A stretch of DNA of 64,000 bases, taken from contig NW_026251389.1 of NCBI RefSeq assembly GCF_025118155.1, positions 558,001 through 622,000 on the forward strand, given 5' to 3'. The DNA comes from Cokeromyces recurvatus. Taxonomy: Eukaryota; Mucoromycota; Mucoromycetes; Mucorales; Mucoraceae. The position numbers and the translations under genes were made by a program. The notes beneath the pieces are model-generated. The model was not told the DNA's origin and did no database searches. It saw only the letters and a program-made list of their open reading frames with translations. Below, piece after piece: positions 11,435 through 23,874 of this stretch (position 1 is its first letter; each line of letters starts with the position of its first letter).

Positions 11435-12006
11435 TGTATATCTATTTTTTGTATACCAATAGATACCTCTTTTTTTTTTTTTTTTTGTTTGTTTGTTTTC
11501 GCTCTCTCTCTCTGTGTATAATAATAAATAGAATACTCTTTATCATCAAGTTGTACAGAGTAAACCTTTTTTTTTAAAAAAAATAATGTAATATATCCAT
11601 TATCAAAAAGTGTTGATGAAGAAGGTAAACATACACAGGTATATAAAAAGTTAATCACTTTTGTACTATAAAGTATATACATATATGACAAAAAAAAAAC
11701 CAAATTGGATACATCAAAGACTCTCATTATTTTCTGGTATACATGATATTTTATTTTAACTATGTTATGTATTATTATAAGATATTCATATACATATATA
11801 AAAAGGGGGAGAAGAGGAAAAAGATAATTATTTATGTAATAGATATATGGAAATATATTATGCGTATGTTTGTTTGTTTGTCTTTTTTTCTTAAAAAAAA
11901 AGGTGGAAAAAAAAGTAAAAGATGATTATATCCTATTATAAATTAAATATAAAGCTATTTTTTTTTTTGGATTTGTTTTTTATCGTATATATGAATATAC
12001 ATTTTT
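11435..12006. other. Convergent intergenic region
   Basis: About 570 nt between the PPR stop and the amino-acid transporter stop. It holds short poly-T and CT tracts and several AATAAA-like sequences; nothing coding is supported. Both 3' UTRs must fall here. Confidence 0.6.
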
Positions 12007-13163
12007 TTAAGCATTTTGAGCAGCTGGATCATTTCTGGTAGCATCTGGAATGTACTCAAATTGTTGCACTTGATAGCCATTTTCATCATGTTCAACATGA
12101 GCAGGAAGTTGTTTATGAGCCATTGCAAATCGACCCACAGGATCTCGATTGAATTGAGAGTGACGAATACTATAAGCAAAGTAAATGACCCAACCAATTG
12201 CCATCCAGACAAATAAACGCCAGATGGTAGTGACCTCAGCTACAGCAATCAACGCTACTGAGACGGCCATACCTAGAGTTGGGAAAACCAGGGAGAGGTA
12301 TTTACCACCAGGGATCTTGAAACGTCTTTCGACCTCAGGACGAGTGAATCTCATGACGATGACACCGGCATGAACGACAAAGAAGGCCAAGAGGGTACCC
12401 ACGGATGTCATGTTTCCTAATAAATCAACAGGGAGGATAGCAGAAAGAACGGCGGTGATGAACCCTACCGTCAGCGTTGTCACCCAGGGGGTCTTAAACT
12501 TGGGATGAACCTTGGCAAATACAGAAGGTAGGAGACCATCTTGAGCCATTGAGTAAAGCACACGGGATTGAGCAAGTAAGTTGATCAACAAGACGGATGT
12601 TAAACCACAGATGGCACCGAGGGCAACAAGGATATTAAGCCATCGGAAATCTTTTCCTGTACGATCCATAACAGCCTTCACAGCCACTAAAACAGGTGTA
12701 GGCACATTAAGTTCGGTATATTTAGCTGCTCCTGTCATGATAGTACAGAATGCAATGTAAAGAATAGTACTGACAGATAAACTACCAATAATACCAATTG
12801 GAAGATCACGTTGAGGATTTTTAGCTTCAAGAGCGGCAGTAGTAACAGCATCAAAACCGATATAACTATATATATGTGTGTGTGTGCGTGTGGAAAAGTT
12901 AGTTTAGTCCAAATAGATCTATTATTAAATTACCTAAAGAAAACAGTAGTAGCAGCAGCAACAATGCCTGGGCCACCGAAAAAATGCCAATCACCCGATG
13001 TATTGGGAGGAATATAAGGATCATAATTAGGTTTGTACATAAAACCACAAAGAGCAAAGATAAACAAAAGAATAACAACGAGCTTAATTGTTACAACAAC
13101 TGTATTAAATATAGCAGATTGACGAATACTATAGGACTCTATAAATTAGCATATTTACTTTCT

Positions 13164-13197
<34 letters not shown>

Positions 13198-14056
13198 TAT
13201 ACATACCCCATACATAAAATAATAGTGACAAGCATAATAATAACAAAGCCGGGAACATTAAAGTAATGACCTTCAGTACGATAAATAGAAGCAGGGTTTT
13301 CTGTCCATCCAAGTGTAGGCTTTGTCCAATTTTCACCAAAAATAATTTTACCATTAGAAGCTATTTCAAAAAATTCTACAAAGTAACCTGACCAGCCTAC
13401 ACCTACTGTGGCAGCGCCTACCATGTATTCAAGAATCAAATCCCAACCAATAATCCAAGCAACAAATTCACCCATTGTAGCATAAGCATATGTATAAGCA
13501 GAGCCAGCAACAGGGATCATAGAAGCCATTTCAGAATAACTCAGTGCAGCAAAAGCTTTTAAGAAAGAAAGAAAGAAAAAAAAATATAAATATATAAATA
13601 TGTATTCATAAACGATAAACACACACACACACACACACAAAAGATTTTAAACTTACCAGCAGCTACAGCAGCAATCAAAAAAGAAATAGTAACGGCAGGT
13701 CCTGCATTTTTAGCAGCGGCTAAACCTGAAAGTACAAAAATACCAGTACCAATAATAGCGCCAATACCCACAAAGACAAGTTGAAAAGCTGATAAAACAC
13801 GTCGTAATTCAGAATTTTCAGCATCCCCCCATAGTAATTCAACAGGTTTAATCTGACCAAGACGACGAAACCAATATTTTGAACTTGATTCATTCTCCTG
13901 TCGTAAATAGGAAGATGGATCCACTTTAGTATAACGTTCAGCTACAGACCGAAAAAATTGCCCATCTTTTTGATGTCCTTCTGAAGATATATTAGAAGTG
14001 CTAGTAATAGTATGAATGCCTTTTGTTGTAAAATCTTCTGTTTTTTCGTCCGACAT
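12007..14056 (-). CDS. Cationic amino-acid transporter-like permease (APC superfamily, CAT/SLC7 type)
   Basis: Four exons on the minus strand: 14056-13657, 13555-13207, 13128-12934 and 12865-12007; 600 aa. After a ~85-residue soluble N-terminus, the first membrane segment carries the APC signature GAIIGTGIFVLSG (about 99-111). Around a dozen hydrophobic segments follow, including FAALSYSEMASMIPVAGSAY, ILCMGIRQSAIFN and FFSYIGFDAVTTAALE. These match CAT-type (YfnA/SLC7A1-A4-like) carriers rather than the yeast YAT group. The family moves basic or neutral amino acids across the plasma membrane or vacuole. Intron phases (1, 2, 2) rejoin the conserved words exactly; the acceptor at 13129 was chosen over one 10 nt earlier because only it restores the frame. 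The second intron contains a (TA)n microsatellite and the first an (AC)n tract. Substrate and membrane cannot be told from sequence. Confidence 0.92.
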
Positions 14057-15674
14057 TATTTAGTTAAAACAAATAAGAAAAAAAAAAGAAAAAAAAAGAG
14101 AGATAGAGGCAAAAAGAAAAGAGAAAAGAAAAAACAAAAACAAAAAACAAAAAACAAAAGAAAAAAAACTGATTATATAGACTAGCCGCTCTTTTATATA
14201 TTTTAGATAATTTTGATATAAAATGTAAACACCACCAGTTATCAATTAACTCTCACATATCTTTAAGCATTAAGAAAAAAAAACGGGTATGACTTTGTGA
14301 AACTTTTCGTTGAAATACACTCTTCATAATATCATATAAAAATGGGTAATACACTTTACGCAGATATTTACCATTTAAGGTAATTGAAGAATTTATTTCA
14401 TGATCATGCGCATACTAGAAGAAAGAAAAAAAAAGAGGTAATGTCCTACAATTCATCTCGTAAGACATGAAACCATTCTTTTTTTTTTTGTGGGGGACCT
14501 ATTTCATTGGATTATGTCTCCTGTATTTTATCCAATTAAAACTAAAATAATCTATGTCATATGCTGTAAGCATTATGTGTCAATCAAATATGAACAACAT
14601 TACCACTATTATTAGTGTACAAAATAAACGGCTATTTGTATTATTGCTCACATTATATAATTATAAGCTATTTATATATTATTAGGGTTTATATAATAAT
14701 AAAGAAATTCAAACTACTAAAATTACCAAAGATCATTTTTGTCAATCTTTTATTTAACAATAAAAAAAACACGTATGATGATTCTTGCATATGTCTTTAA
14801 ATTACTTTATAGAAGAATCTAGTAGTTATATCCATTGTAGTAGTATAAAGAAAGATAAAACATTATATACTGTGTAAATTTAATGTAAAATTACTCTTCC
14901 TTATATCTACTATGAAGTCTATATTATTTGAACATTCACTTTGAAAGAAATGTCTTCCTTACTATATAATGCATAATATGGTGTACCTTATTTAATGTAA
15001 ACAAGTCAGAAAAAAAAATCATTCGTCATTTATAGCCATAATATTTATACTTGTAGTACGTTCTAATGCATGAAAATGATAAAAGGAAAGACAAGAAGAG
15101 ACAATAAAGAAGCTTGAAATATGTATTATGTTGTACTACTATTTTCACATATTTTCTCATAAGAAAAAGAAAGCCTTAAAAGTTGTGTATCAAACGCCAA
15201 TTATCTCTTATTGTGAGAAATGATAATGGTTTGTTTTTTTTTGTGAACAAAATATTCAATAGTAGCCAAAGAGATTGTTGCACAACATATGCATCATTTA
15301 TGCTGTTATTATTTGTATATCCATGTTCTCCATTATCACATTGCTCATCTTTTTATTCATATTACTTGATAATAAAACTACTACTTTTCTATGATATAAA
15401 AAACCTTTCTTTTTTTTTTTTCCTTGAATATTTTGATCTATGGTGGCTTATCACTATTAGATTAATTTTTTTTTTAAAAACTTAAACCTAATTAAGGATA
15501 GAGAATAATATAGTAGTAGCATGTGATAGATAAAGTTTTCTATCAATTTCCAAATATGGATAATTCACGTCCCACATATGTTTATTATAACCAAGTTATA
15601 GCCATGTAATTATATCAAAGTAGTAGTAGTAGTAGTAGTAGACTATTTATTAACACTATTCTTACTTACAGATC

Positions 15675-15736
<62 letters not shown>

Positions 15737-16185
15737 AATATATTGTCTAAGGTCAATAATGTTCAAAAAGAATGATTATTTTAGTCTGTTTGTATCTATA
15801 ACAACTTTATTGTGTCTTACAGTAATACAATATAAGTAATATCTTGGTATCATTGGGGGGAAGCACTTGGTATAAAATAATACAGAATTTAAGCTATTTA
15901 TTATAAATATTATAAAATAATAGTAGTTATACAGTATTGACACCATCTTGATTATTACTACTATTTCTAATAACAGTTTATGAAAAGTGACATAACTATG
16001 CTGAGTTATGTTAATTTATGAGATAGATTAGAATGAATTATTAATATTAAATAATAGACTTTTATTATATGTTGTAAAGTATACTTTAAAATAAGTACAG
16101 GTTTTTTTTTTCAAAAGAAAGTATATGAATATAATTACAATATTTGGAGTTTAAGAGGGAGGAAAATAGAAAAAAAAAAGTCTAT
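14057..16185. other. Intergenic region, no gene recognised
   Basis: About 2.1 kb between the 5' end of the transporter and the 3' end of the aminotransferase. It holds purine-rich tracts next to the transporter start (14060-14170), an (AGT)n run at about 15621-15641 and a 56-nt poly-T run (15677-15732). Open frames here are low-complexity and match nothing I know. Confidence 0.55.
15677..15732 (+). repeat. Poly-T homopolymer, 56 nt
   Basis: An uninterrupted run of 56 T, the longest homopolymer in the window, in intergenic DNA. The assembled length of such a run is unreliable. Confidence 0.95.
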
Positions 16186-17747
16186 TTAAAGATCACTATT
16201 AATTTTAACATCATTCAGGGCAGCTTCTCTATCAATAACAAGAGCCAATCTACGAACAGCTTCAGCCATATCTTCTTTAGTCACATTACTATAAGAGACA
16301 CGGATATATTCATTTTTAGTTTTATGTGGCATAAATGCAATACCAGGAATAGCAAGGACATTTTCTTTTAAAGCCTTTGTCATGACCAAATCATAAGAAT
16401 CAGTAATACCACCCAATAAACGAAGCCAAACAAACATGCCAGCATTAGGTACAATCCATTCAGCACGTCCCTTTAATTGACGGTTCAAACATTCAATAAA
16501 TTGATCCCTCTTTTCACGATAGAAATCAGCAACACGGTTTACATGAAGGAAGAAGCCCTCGTGTCCCCATTTCTCTAAAAGAGTATATGTGATAGCCTGA
16601 GGTAGACCAGAGGGCTGAAGGTTAGTTACCATTGTATGCATATTGATACGTTCAATTAAAGGTTTAGGACCGGTAATCCAACCTAATCGAAGACCTGATG
16701 ATAAAATTTTACTCATACTATCACAACGTAAGACGCGACCGTCTAGATCCATAGAGAAATAAGAGGGGGTTCGATTTTCAGTGAACTGTAAATAATAATA
16801 AGCATCATCTTCAAGGATGATGATATCATATTTAGAACAAATCTTATATACAGCTTGCTTTCGTTCCAAGGTAGCAGAGATACCAGTAGGGTTACCACCA
16901 CTAGGGACTGTATAAAGACAGTGAGGTCTAGGCTGATCTTTCTTACCACTAGGATTACTCTCTGGCCAATTAGCAAGCATATTTTCCAAAGATTCAGGGA
17001 TGATACCATATTCATCTGTAGCTACATCTGCAAGATCACAGTTTAAGGTTTCAAGAAAGGATAAAACACCTGTATAAGTAGGTGTTTCTACTAGGACTGA
17101 ATCACCATCATTGATCATCATTTCAAGTGCCTTTATTTATAATATTATGAGACCTATTGTTAGATAATGATATATCTATAGATTATATTATATTACCTTT
17201 GTTAAAAGATCTTGAGAGCCAGAACCTATAGAAAGAGCAAAATCAACATGAGGTTTATGCTCTTTTCTTTGAAGTTCACATAACCATTCATTCAACAGAG
17301 GTTGACCATTCTAAACAGTATATATATATTTGTATATATATTTATATTAAATACTCATAAGGGGAAAAAGAATAAACAAAAAAAAAGGAAATACTTACAG
17401 ACAAATCATAAGACAAGGCTCGATTAAATAAATTATTATCCATCTCAATCTTTTCACCTGTTTTCAATGTAATTGTTAAGCCAGCAAAAGGGAAAGTAGC
17501 GATATTAGGTTGTCCAGCACCAAGTGAAATCTATAAATCAAGTCATCAGTATAGAAGAATCTTGAATTATTTCTATGAAAAAATAGCTTACCATATCCTT
17601 CCTATTCAAATATGGCATTAATGCACGAACTAGTAGTAAATTGAATAAATATCCTTATAAACAAAATAAATAAATAAAAAAAATTAACATACTTGCAGAA
17701 GGGTTTCTGGCTTTACTACGTTCACTAATATGCTTTGAATAATCCAT
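16186..17747 (-). CDS. PLP-dependent aminotransferase, AADAT (kynurenine/2-aminoadipate)/Aro8 type
   Basis: Five exons on the minus strand: 17747-17693, 17629-17592, 17530-17399, 17310-17197 and 17130-16186; 427 aa (human AADAT is 425). This is a fold-type I class I/II aminotransferase. The N-terminal word RSKARNPSAIRAL is typical of the KAT-II/Aro8 group. Later landmarks are ISLGAGQPN, SGGNPTG (N193 region), LEDDAYYYLQF, and the PLP lysine in CDSMSKILSSGLRLGW (about K254). The C-terminal part holds the substrate-carboxylate region YIRVSYSN. Known members transaminate 2-aminoadipate (lysine route), kynurenine and aromatic amino acids; the family alone does not decide between these. No targeting signal is obvious, suggesting cytosol. 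All introns are GT-AG with consistent phase. Confidence 0.94.
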
Positions 17748-18814
17748 CGTTTTTTTTTTTCTTTAATTAGTACAAAGAAGAGAAGTTCAAAATAACAATT
17801 GACAGTTGATATTTATATCTATTATTTATTTTCAGTCTCAACTTAAAAATTGAATTTTATCGAATCATTTCAACTCGTAACTATAAAAATGACATGTATT
17901 AAGGTAAAGTGTGTATATTGTGCGTATAAAATGTTTCCTCTTTTTTTTTTCTTTTTTCTTTTCAAATAACGTTTCTATAAAAAATGAGTCATACATGATC
18001 AAGGCACAAAGAGAGAAAAAAAAAAAACAACAACAACAACAACTAAAAGAAGTGTGTGACTTTCTTTTAAAGATAATCTACTTTTTTTTTTTTTTGATAG
18101 ACGGATAATTCAAATATGAATCTATTCATAAAAAAGGGAGGAGTTCTTTTTTTTTTCTTTAATAGTTACGAGTCTTTTTCTTTAATAGCATAAAAAACTG
18201 AATAATAGAGTCTAGATGTATCGATCTATATGACAATGATATACGCCCTGCTAATCTAGAATATGGATGTCTATTTAATAAAACCGAAATCAATTTCTTC
18301 CGTTTCCTCGGAGTAAAGCTGTTATTCAAATTAGGGTTTTTTTTTCTCACAATAATAATGTTTACTTTATAAATAAATAAATAAAGTCATTATGGGAAAT
18401 AATATAACTGGAACAAGCATATTCCAATCCTCTTGTTACTTCTTCTATCTTCTTAAACGGTACTTTAATTCATATGTACAACAATAGTTAGTGGAGACTC
18501 ACAATGATGTCTACCGTCTGATGATAAGCCAAGTTGACCCTACTTGACGTCACAGGGAGAAAGAAGAAAGAAGTAGTTTACAAAGCATATAAATAATTGC
18601 TAGTTGGATTAAGGTAGATCCTGTTAAGAGTATATCTTTATTGTTTATTTATCGTAAAAGTCACTCTATTACTGCCATCATACTCGATTTTGAATTCAAT
18701 ATTTGTTAAATATAATATTACGTCTATTTGTTTTCATTTATTAAGATATAAAGTGTATCTTTTATATATAAATATATATCATGCGTGTTTCGTAGTTTTA
18801 TCAGTCATTCTTTA

Positions 18815-18855
<41 letters not shown>

Positions 18856-18936
18856 TACATTATAAATACTTTAGACATTTATTATTATTATTATTGCTAC
18901 TATTTCTTTATTATTCGTTTCATTTAATAAAATTGA
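17748..18936. other. Divergent intergenic region
   Basis: About 1.2 kb between the starts of the aminotransferase (-) and nucleoside transporter (+). It holds a (CAA)n tract near 18026-18041, several A/T runs and a 36-nt poly-A run (18816-18851) about 85 nt before the transporter ATG. No supported gene; it must contain both promoters. Confidence 0.55.
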
Positions 18937-20749
18937 ATGTTGAAATTAATAAAGCAAAGATTCATAAAAGTAACTTCAGATGAGAATACAAGATTATTAT
19001 CAGAAGGTAGTTCTTCAGACCAGATTAAAGATGAAGATGTTCTTGACAAATATCACTTGGTTTATTGGGTATTTTTAACTTTTATATATTTATATAATAT
19101 TGACATTCTCTAATATAAACATGTACAGATCTTTTTTATATATGGAGTTGCCATGTTGTTACCTTGGAATGGTATTAATGAATAAACATTTGATTGTGAA
19201 GAAAAGGAATGAAATAAAAAAAAAAAAAAAAACTCTTGTATATATCTAGTATTTATCACAGCTTCTGAATATTTCGCTAAAAGATTCTCGGGAACACCTT
19301 ATGAAGAAACGTTTCAAAACTACTTTTCGACTAATTTCACGAATACAAATCTCTTAACATTTGTTTTCGTAATTTATATGCAGAATAAGGTAAATATATA
19401 CATACAAATATATACTTGTATAAAGAAAAGAAAATGCAAACACATAAATGTATAAAGTCTTCATATAGTTTCGATTCATTTTTATCTATCTTTATCAATA
19501 CAATTATATTTGGCATGTTGGCAATTACTGTCGAAACACATATTGAAGGAATTGGTTATTTTTGGTTTATTTTGATTTTAATCGTCATAACAGGCGTTAC
19601 TACTAGCTTTTTCCAAAATGCTGTATTTAGTGAAGCAAGTCAATTACCACCAATGTATATGCAAGCAGTACTTAGGTAACACTATAAATATAAATATATA
19701 AATATGTATATGCATATATACGTATTTATGTCTGTATCTTTTTATTTATTTATTTATATAAATATGTTTATTTATATGGTATGTATGTATATTTATATGT
19801 ATAGCGGTCAAGGCATGATCAAATGATTAGTTATTATATATATAGATATAGGTTTATGTAAAACGACTTGTTAACATGTTTAAATAACATAATAGGTATT
19901 GCAGGTGTTGTAGTAGCCATTTCATCTATTCTAAGCGCACTTGCAGGAAGTACAGATAGTATACCCAATGAATCCTCTATTAGTCGTTCAGCATTTTTAT
20001 ACTTTTTATCTGCTTTTATAATCACTCTGGCAGCGTTGATAGGACGTATATGGGTAGTCAGATTACCCTTTTATCGTAGTCAAATGAAGTCAAATGCATC
20101 CACTTTATTAGAGGAAATTGAAGAGGATCTTGATGAAGAGCCTTTAAGAGAAGAAGCACCTATTGGCATCATGTCAGTTATTCGTAAAACAAGTGGATTG
20201 ATATTTACTGTGGGCTATATATTTATTATTACTCTTATGCTATTCCCTTCAATTACAGCTCTTATCAAGTCCATTCATAGACCTAATGATGCTATAGATT
20301 CGATACATAGAGGCACTAATAAAGGACGATTTTATAATGATGATATATTTGTTGCATTCCACTTTTTATTATTCAACGTTGGAGATTGGGTAGGTCGTAT
20401 GATGCCAGTTTCCAAATACTTTATCATTAGTCAAACGAAATATCTTGTCATGTTATCTGCATCGCGTACAGTATTTATACCCCTCTTTTTATTGTGTAAT
20501 GTAATCGTTTCAGAATCTCGAAAATTACCAGTACTTATTCAAAGTGATTTATTCTATTTTATCTTGGTTTGGTTATTTGCCATTACAAATGGATGGATCT
20601 GTAGTCTAGCTATGATGGCAGCACCACAATTAAAATCGATCAAGAAAGGTAAAGAAAAGGCAATGGTGGGCAGTTTAATGAGCTTTTCGCTCGTGCTTGG
20701 GTTGGCTATTGGAGGCTCATTAAGTTTTATTGCAAGATGGATGGTTTAA
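18937..20749 (+). CDS. Equilibrative nucleoside transporter (ENT/SLC29 family)
   Basis: Six exons: 18937-19068, 19129-19171, 19250-19389, 19458-19675, 19805-19812 and 19896-20749; 464 aa. After a short acidic N-terminus, the first membrane helix carries the ENT word GVAMLLPWNVFITA. A second landmark spans exons 4-6: MYMQAVL, then SGQG, then IAGVVVAISSI. About eleven hydrophobic helices are visible, with a large acidic loop (LEEIEEDLDEEPLREE) in the middle, as usual for ENTs. The family carries nucleosides and nucleobases through the plasma or vacuolar membrane. Exon 5 is an 8-nt microexon (c-ggt-caa-g) and the intron after it starts with GC, not GT. Skipping the microexon breaks the frame and loses the SGQG motif. 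The start ATG is the first in frame after an upstream stop; the exon 4 acceptor (19457) is the less certain junction. Confidence 0.88.
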
Positions 20750-20895
20750 TCATATTTTTTTCTTATATTGAAACGAACTGTCAAAAAATATATGTATAAA
20801 TATTTATATATATCATGTATCTTTTACGTATTTATTATAAATATTTATTATTAATTCAAACAATCTATTTTCTCTATTATTATTTCTTTAAGAAA

Positions 20896-21363
20896 ATGGG
20901 AATTGATCAAGAATTTTTTATTAATAAAATTCAATTATGGAGTCCTGAAACATCCTGTTTACTCTCTTCTTCTTCTGCTGATGACATTCTTTTAAAAGGA
21001 TTAATAACAAATAATGGGAATTTATCAGCAGCAGCAACAGCTTTCTTATCATCTAATGACGATCCTATTCTTTATTTCAATGATGCTATACAACAACAAG
21101 TCCATTCTCATTTCCCTTTCGGATATCCAGTAGAGGCTGCTTGCCAAACTTCTACCCATTTTACTATTTCTTCTCATCATAGATTGCCCTTTATCATCAA
21201 CTTCTTTCACTCACAAAAGTTCACATATCCTAATTACAAGAAGCTTTTTGTTCCCTTTTTCAACAACAAGAAAGAAATGATATCAGTCATAAAGAATACG
21301 TTTAAAACCTTTTTTGATCATCGTCGTATCTATCCTCGACCAAAGAAAAAATACGAAGCATGA
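20896..21363 (+). CDS. Hypothetical protein, 155 aa
   Basis: An intact ORF starting just after the nucleoside transporter on the same strand (147 nt between them). The frame is open to an earlier ATG at 20815, but the upstream residues are a low-complexity Tyr/Leu/Phe stretch, so the start at 20896 (MGIDQEFF) is preferred. The protein begins mixed (a Ser run, ADDILLKGLI, NGNLSAAATAFL) and ends strongly basic (RRIYPRPKKKYEA). I recognise no domain. It has no membrane segment once the upstream residues are removed. It could also be non-coding; codon use and a sensible amino-acid mix are the only support. Confidence 0.45.
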   Translation: MGIDQEFFINKIQLWSPETSCLLSSSSADDILLKGLITNNGNLSAAATAFLSSNDDPILYFNDAIQQQVHSHFPFGYPVEAACQTSTHFTISSHHRLPFIINFFHSQKFTYPNYKKLFVPFFNNKKEMISVIKNTFKTFFDHRRIYPRPKKKYEA

Positions 21364-21651
21364 AAAATTGCAATTACTTATTTATTTACTGCTGGAAAAA
21401 GAAAAAAAAAATTATGTGGAAAAAACTGAAAAAAAAAAATACGTTAATAAAATTTAATCCCAACAATAAGCACATTAATAAATTACAACATTTGGTGGGG
21501 AAGTTCTTTAAAAAACGTGGAGGAATTAAAAAAGAAAAGAAACATAATGAGCTCAACAGGATTGACTGACTGGAAAAAAAAATAGCTAAAAGATGGACTT
21601 TTAAAAAATAAATTTCAAGGATTTCCAAAAAAAATTCACAGGTTGTTGGAA

Positions 21652-21908
21652 AATATAATTTCATTGGTTATATTTTTTGTCTATTGACGACAATGTCAAA
21701 TTTTCAAACCGTGCCTTGTATCAACAAGACAGCAATTGATAAGTAGTGTTAGGATGAGCCTGAAACGTGATAGGACGAATAATAATAGTTGATCTCGTTT
21801 ATTTGTATTGCAATACAATTGGAAAGGACAAGTCCAAGATGAGTAAATAGTTTTTAATTATGCCGAAATTATGAGCTGCGAGATGATTGGTCCTTATCGG
21901 TTTAGGTC
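21652..21908 (+). repeat. Left arm of a ~250-bp inverted repeat
   Basis: From 21671 to 21908 (238 nt) this arm is the reverse complement of 23039-23276 with a single mismatch (21903, T against G). Weaker similarity continues outward to 21652 through a short T-rich length difference in the partner. Inner identity ends abruptly after aggtc. Such near-identity implies a recent duplication, gene conversion between the arms, or a mobile foldback element. Confidence 0.93.
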
Positions 21909-23038
21909 GGTAGTAAAACTTCACCATATTTTCTTTAGATATTTTAATCGATCCAATGTTTACACATTCGGTAGGCTTATTGATAGACCCTATATGATTA
22001 TTTTTTTTTATCCAGTACTATGCTGAAAAGGATTTTAAGACTATTTACTTTTAAATAGCTGAAAGAAGAATCAACAATAAAAAAAAAAGTATAATTAAAT
22101 GATTTTAATGATTGAGTATCAAGGAACATCTTTTTTTTCCTTCCACTAAGCATGATATTTTCGAGGCAGTAATGCAAGAGATAAATCGTTCATTGTATGA
22201 ATACAAATTAAGTTGTGGATGGTAGTGATACATAGTAGGACCTTAATATGTCTAATTATGTTTAAGAGGTTTCTTTGTCTTTATGGTATATCAAAATATA
22301 TTAACTCTGTAAAAGTATATAATTTATTGAAATACCATGACATTACAAAAATAGTGCCCTTTTTTGTTATCTAACAGAATATATACAGTAAGTACTTGAT
22401 CAAAAATACCTATGTTTTATTATGCTCTTACCAATAGCAACTTGGATTCCTATTGTTGACTTTAGTTTAAACGTTTTGATAGCGTCTTTACAAAATAAAC
22501 CTTGCAGTTAGATTAAAGTCATCAATTAATAATGTCTTCAGGAGGTTTTATTTCTCCAAAAGCGTTCAAATAAGAATATTTGTATCATTTATACACATTA
22601 GCCACACAATCTGGTCAATTGGTACTCTCATTCATTTGCTGGTTAGGTTTAATAGATGATGATGTCATTACCTATTAATGGTAGAACATACCGGTATAGA
22701 ATTTTTGCAGGATTCTTTCTTGATAGAAGGCCGTGTATAAACTCCATAGATATAACTGCTCGACCAGCGAGTTTCAGATTTTCTATTTATACCGCAATCG
22801 TATAAGTGTGATATTTTTTTTTTACAGCATATTAGTGGGTGAATATAAAAAAAAATCAAGATACTTATAACGCTACAATAGAGTTAATTGTGATATTTGA
22901 CGTATGAATCTAGTTATACATGTTTAGATAATAAGGTAAAAATTAAGAAATGGAGTCATCTTGAGACCCTTTATGAATATCAAAAAATGATAATGTGGTA
23001 ATACAAAATAGAACTAAAGATAAATACGGCAGTAATTA

Positions 23039-23309
23039 GACCTCAACCGATAAGGACCAATCATCTCGCAGCTCATAATTTCGGCATAATTAAAAACTAT
23101 TTACTCATCTTGGACTTGTCCTTTCCAATTGTATTGCAATACAAATAAACGAGATCAACTATTATTATTCGTCCTATCACGTTTCAGGCTCATCCTAACA
23201 CTACTTATCAATTGCTGTCTTGTTGATACAAGGCACGGTTTGAAAATTTGACATTGTCGTCAATAGACAAAAAATAAAAATAAAAAAATAAAACCAATGA
23301 AATTATATT
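23039..23309 (-). repeat. Right arm of a ~250-bp inverted repeat
   Basis: Reverse complement of the left arm; the 1130-nt spacer is 21909-23038. This arm has about 14 extra A/T-rich bases near 23277-23290 that the left arm lacks. Beyond the arms both sides show an A/T-homopolymer with ctgg/ccag (about 21571 and 23333), which may be the true outer ends. Target-site duplications could not be identified. Confidence 0.93.
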
Positions 23310-23874
23310 GAAAGTCCGCTTTTTTTTTTTTCCAGTTAATTCTTTGGACAAATTTAGAATCAATTCATTTCTTATAACTGTTATTGCCCTGCAATATTTG
23401 TAACTTGGCAGGTAACTGAATGGGGGAAAAAGCAATTTAAAACAATTTAATTTAAATTATTACTTTTTTTTTTCCAAGCAATTTTCATTATCTATTTTTC
23501 TTTATTTAATTTGATGATACGGTCCTTTTGATCATAGTTAATGATAAAAAGTTTAATATTCAATAATGAAAAAAATAGACGTTTGCATTGACATTTATAA
23601 AATCGATTTATTTGAACAATAACTTTCTTTCCCGCCATTTTTCTTCCCATTTAATTTAATTTCAAAAATAAAAAAGTCTCCTGATTCAGTTGTTAAACCT
23701 TTTTTTTTTTCTATAAAAGAATAAAATGGGAAAAAAAAAAAAAAAAGTAGAACGATTTTTTCATTATTTTTTTTTTTTTTTTTTTTAAATTAAATAAATA
23801 CTTGTTTTTTTTGTTGAATGATTTTTTCTTCCACACTTAGTCGTTGTTGGTATCATTTTATAAAACAAACTTCA

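Larger units (their letters stand above)
21364..23874. other. Gene-free region containing a large inverted repeat
   Basis: About 2.5 kb without a supported gene, dominated by the inverted repeat whose arms are listed separately. The spacer and flanks show no transposase, reverse transcriptase or other recognisable frame. Poly-A/T stretches lie near 23701-23710, 23739-23746 and 23769-23786 before the next gene. Confidence 0.6.

Noticed and set aside
13170..13194. (TA)n tract considered as a promoter TATA element
   Set aside because: It lies inside an intron of the amino-acid transporter and is a microsatellite.
19868..20749. Reading the last ENT exon as a separate short protein starting at an internal ATG
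   Set aside because: The first ~10 codons are intron sequence; the true exon starts at 19896 and continues the ENT fold from upstream exons.
21360..21664. Frames on both strands next to the inverted repeat, considered as a transposase remnant
   Set aside because: Lys- or Phe-rich translations of A/T runs without any transposase motif.
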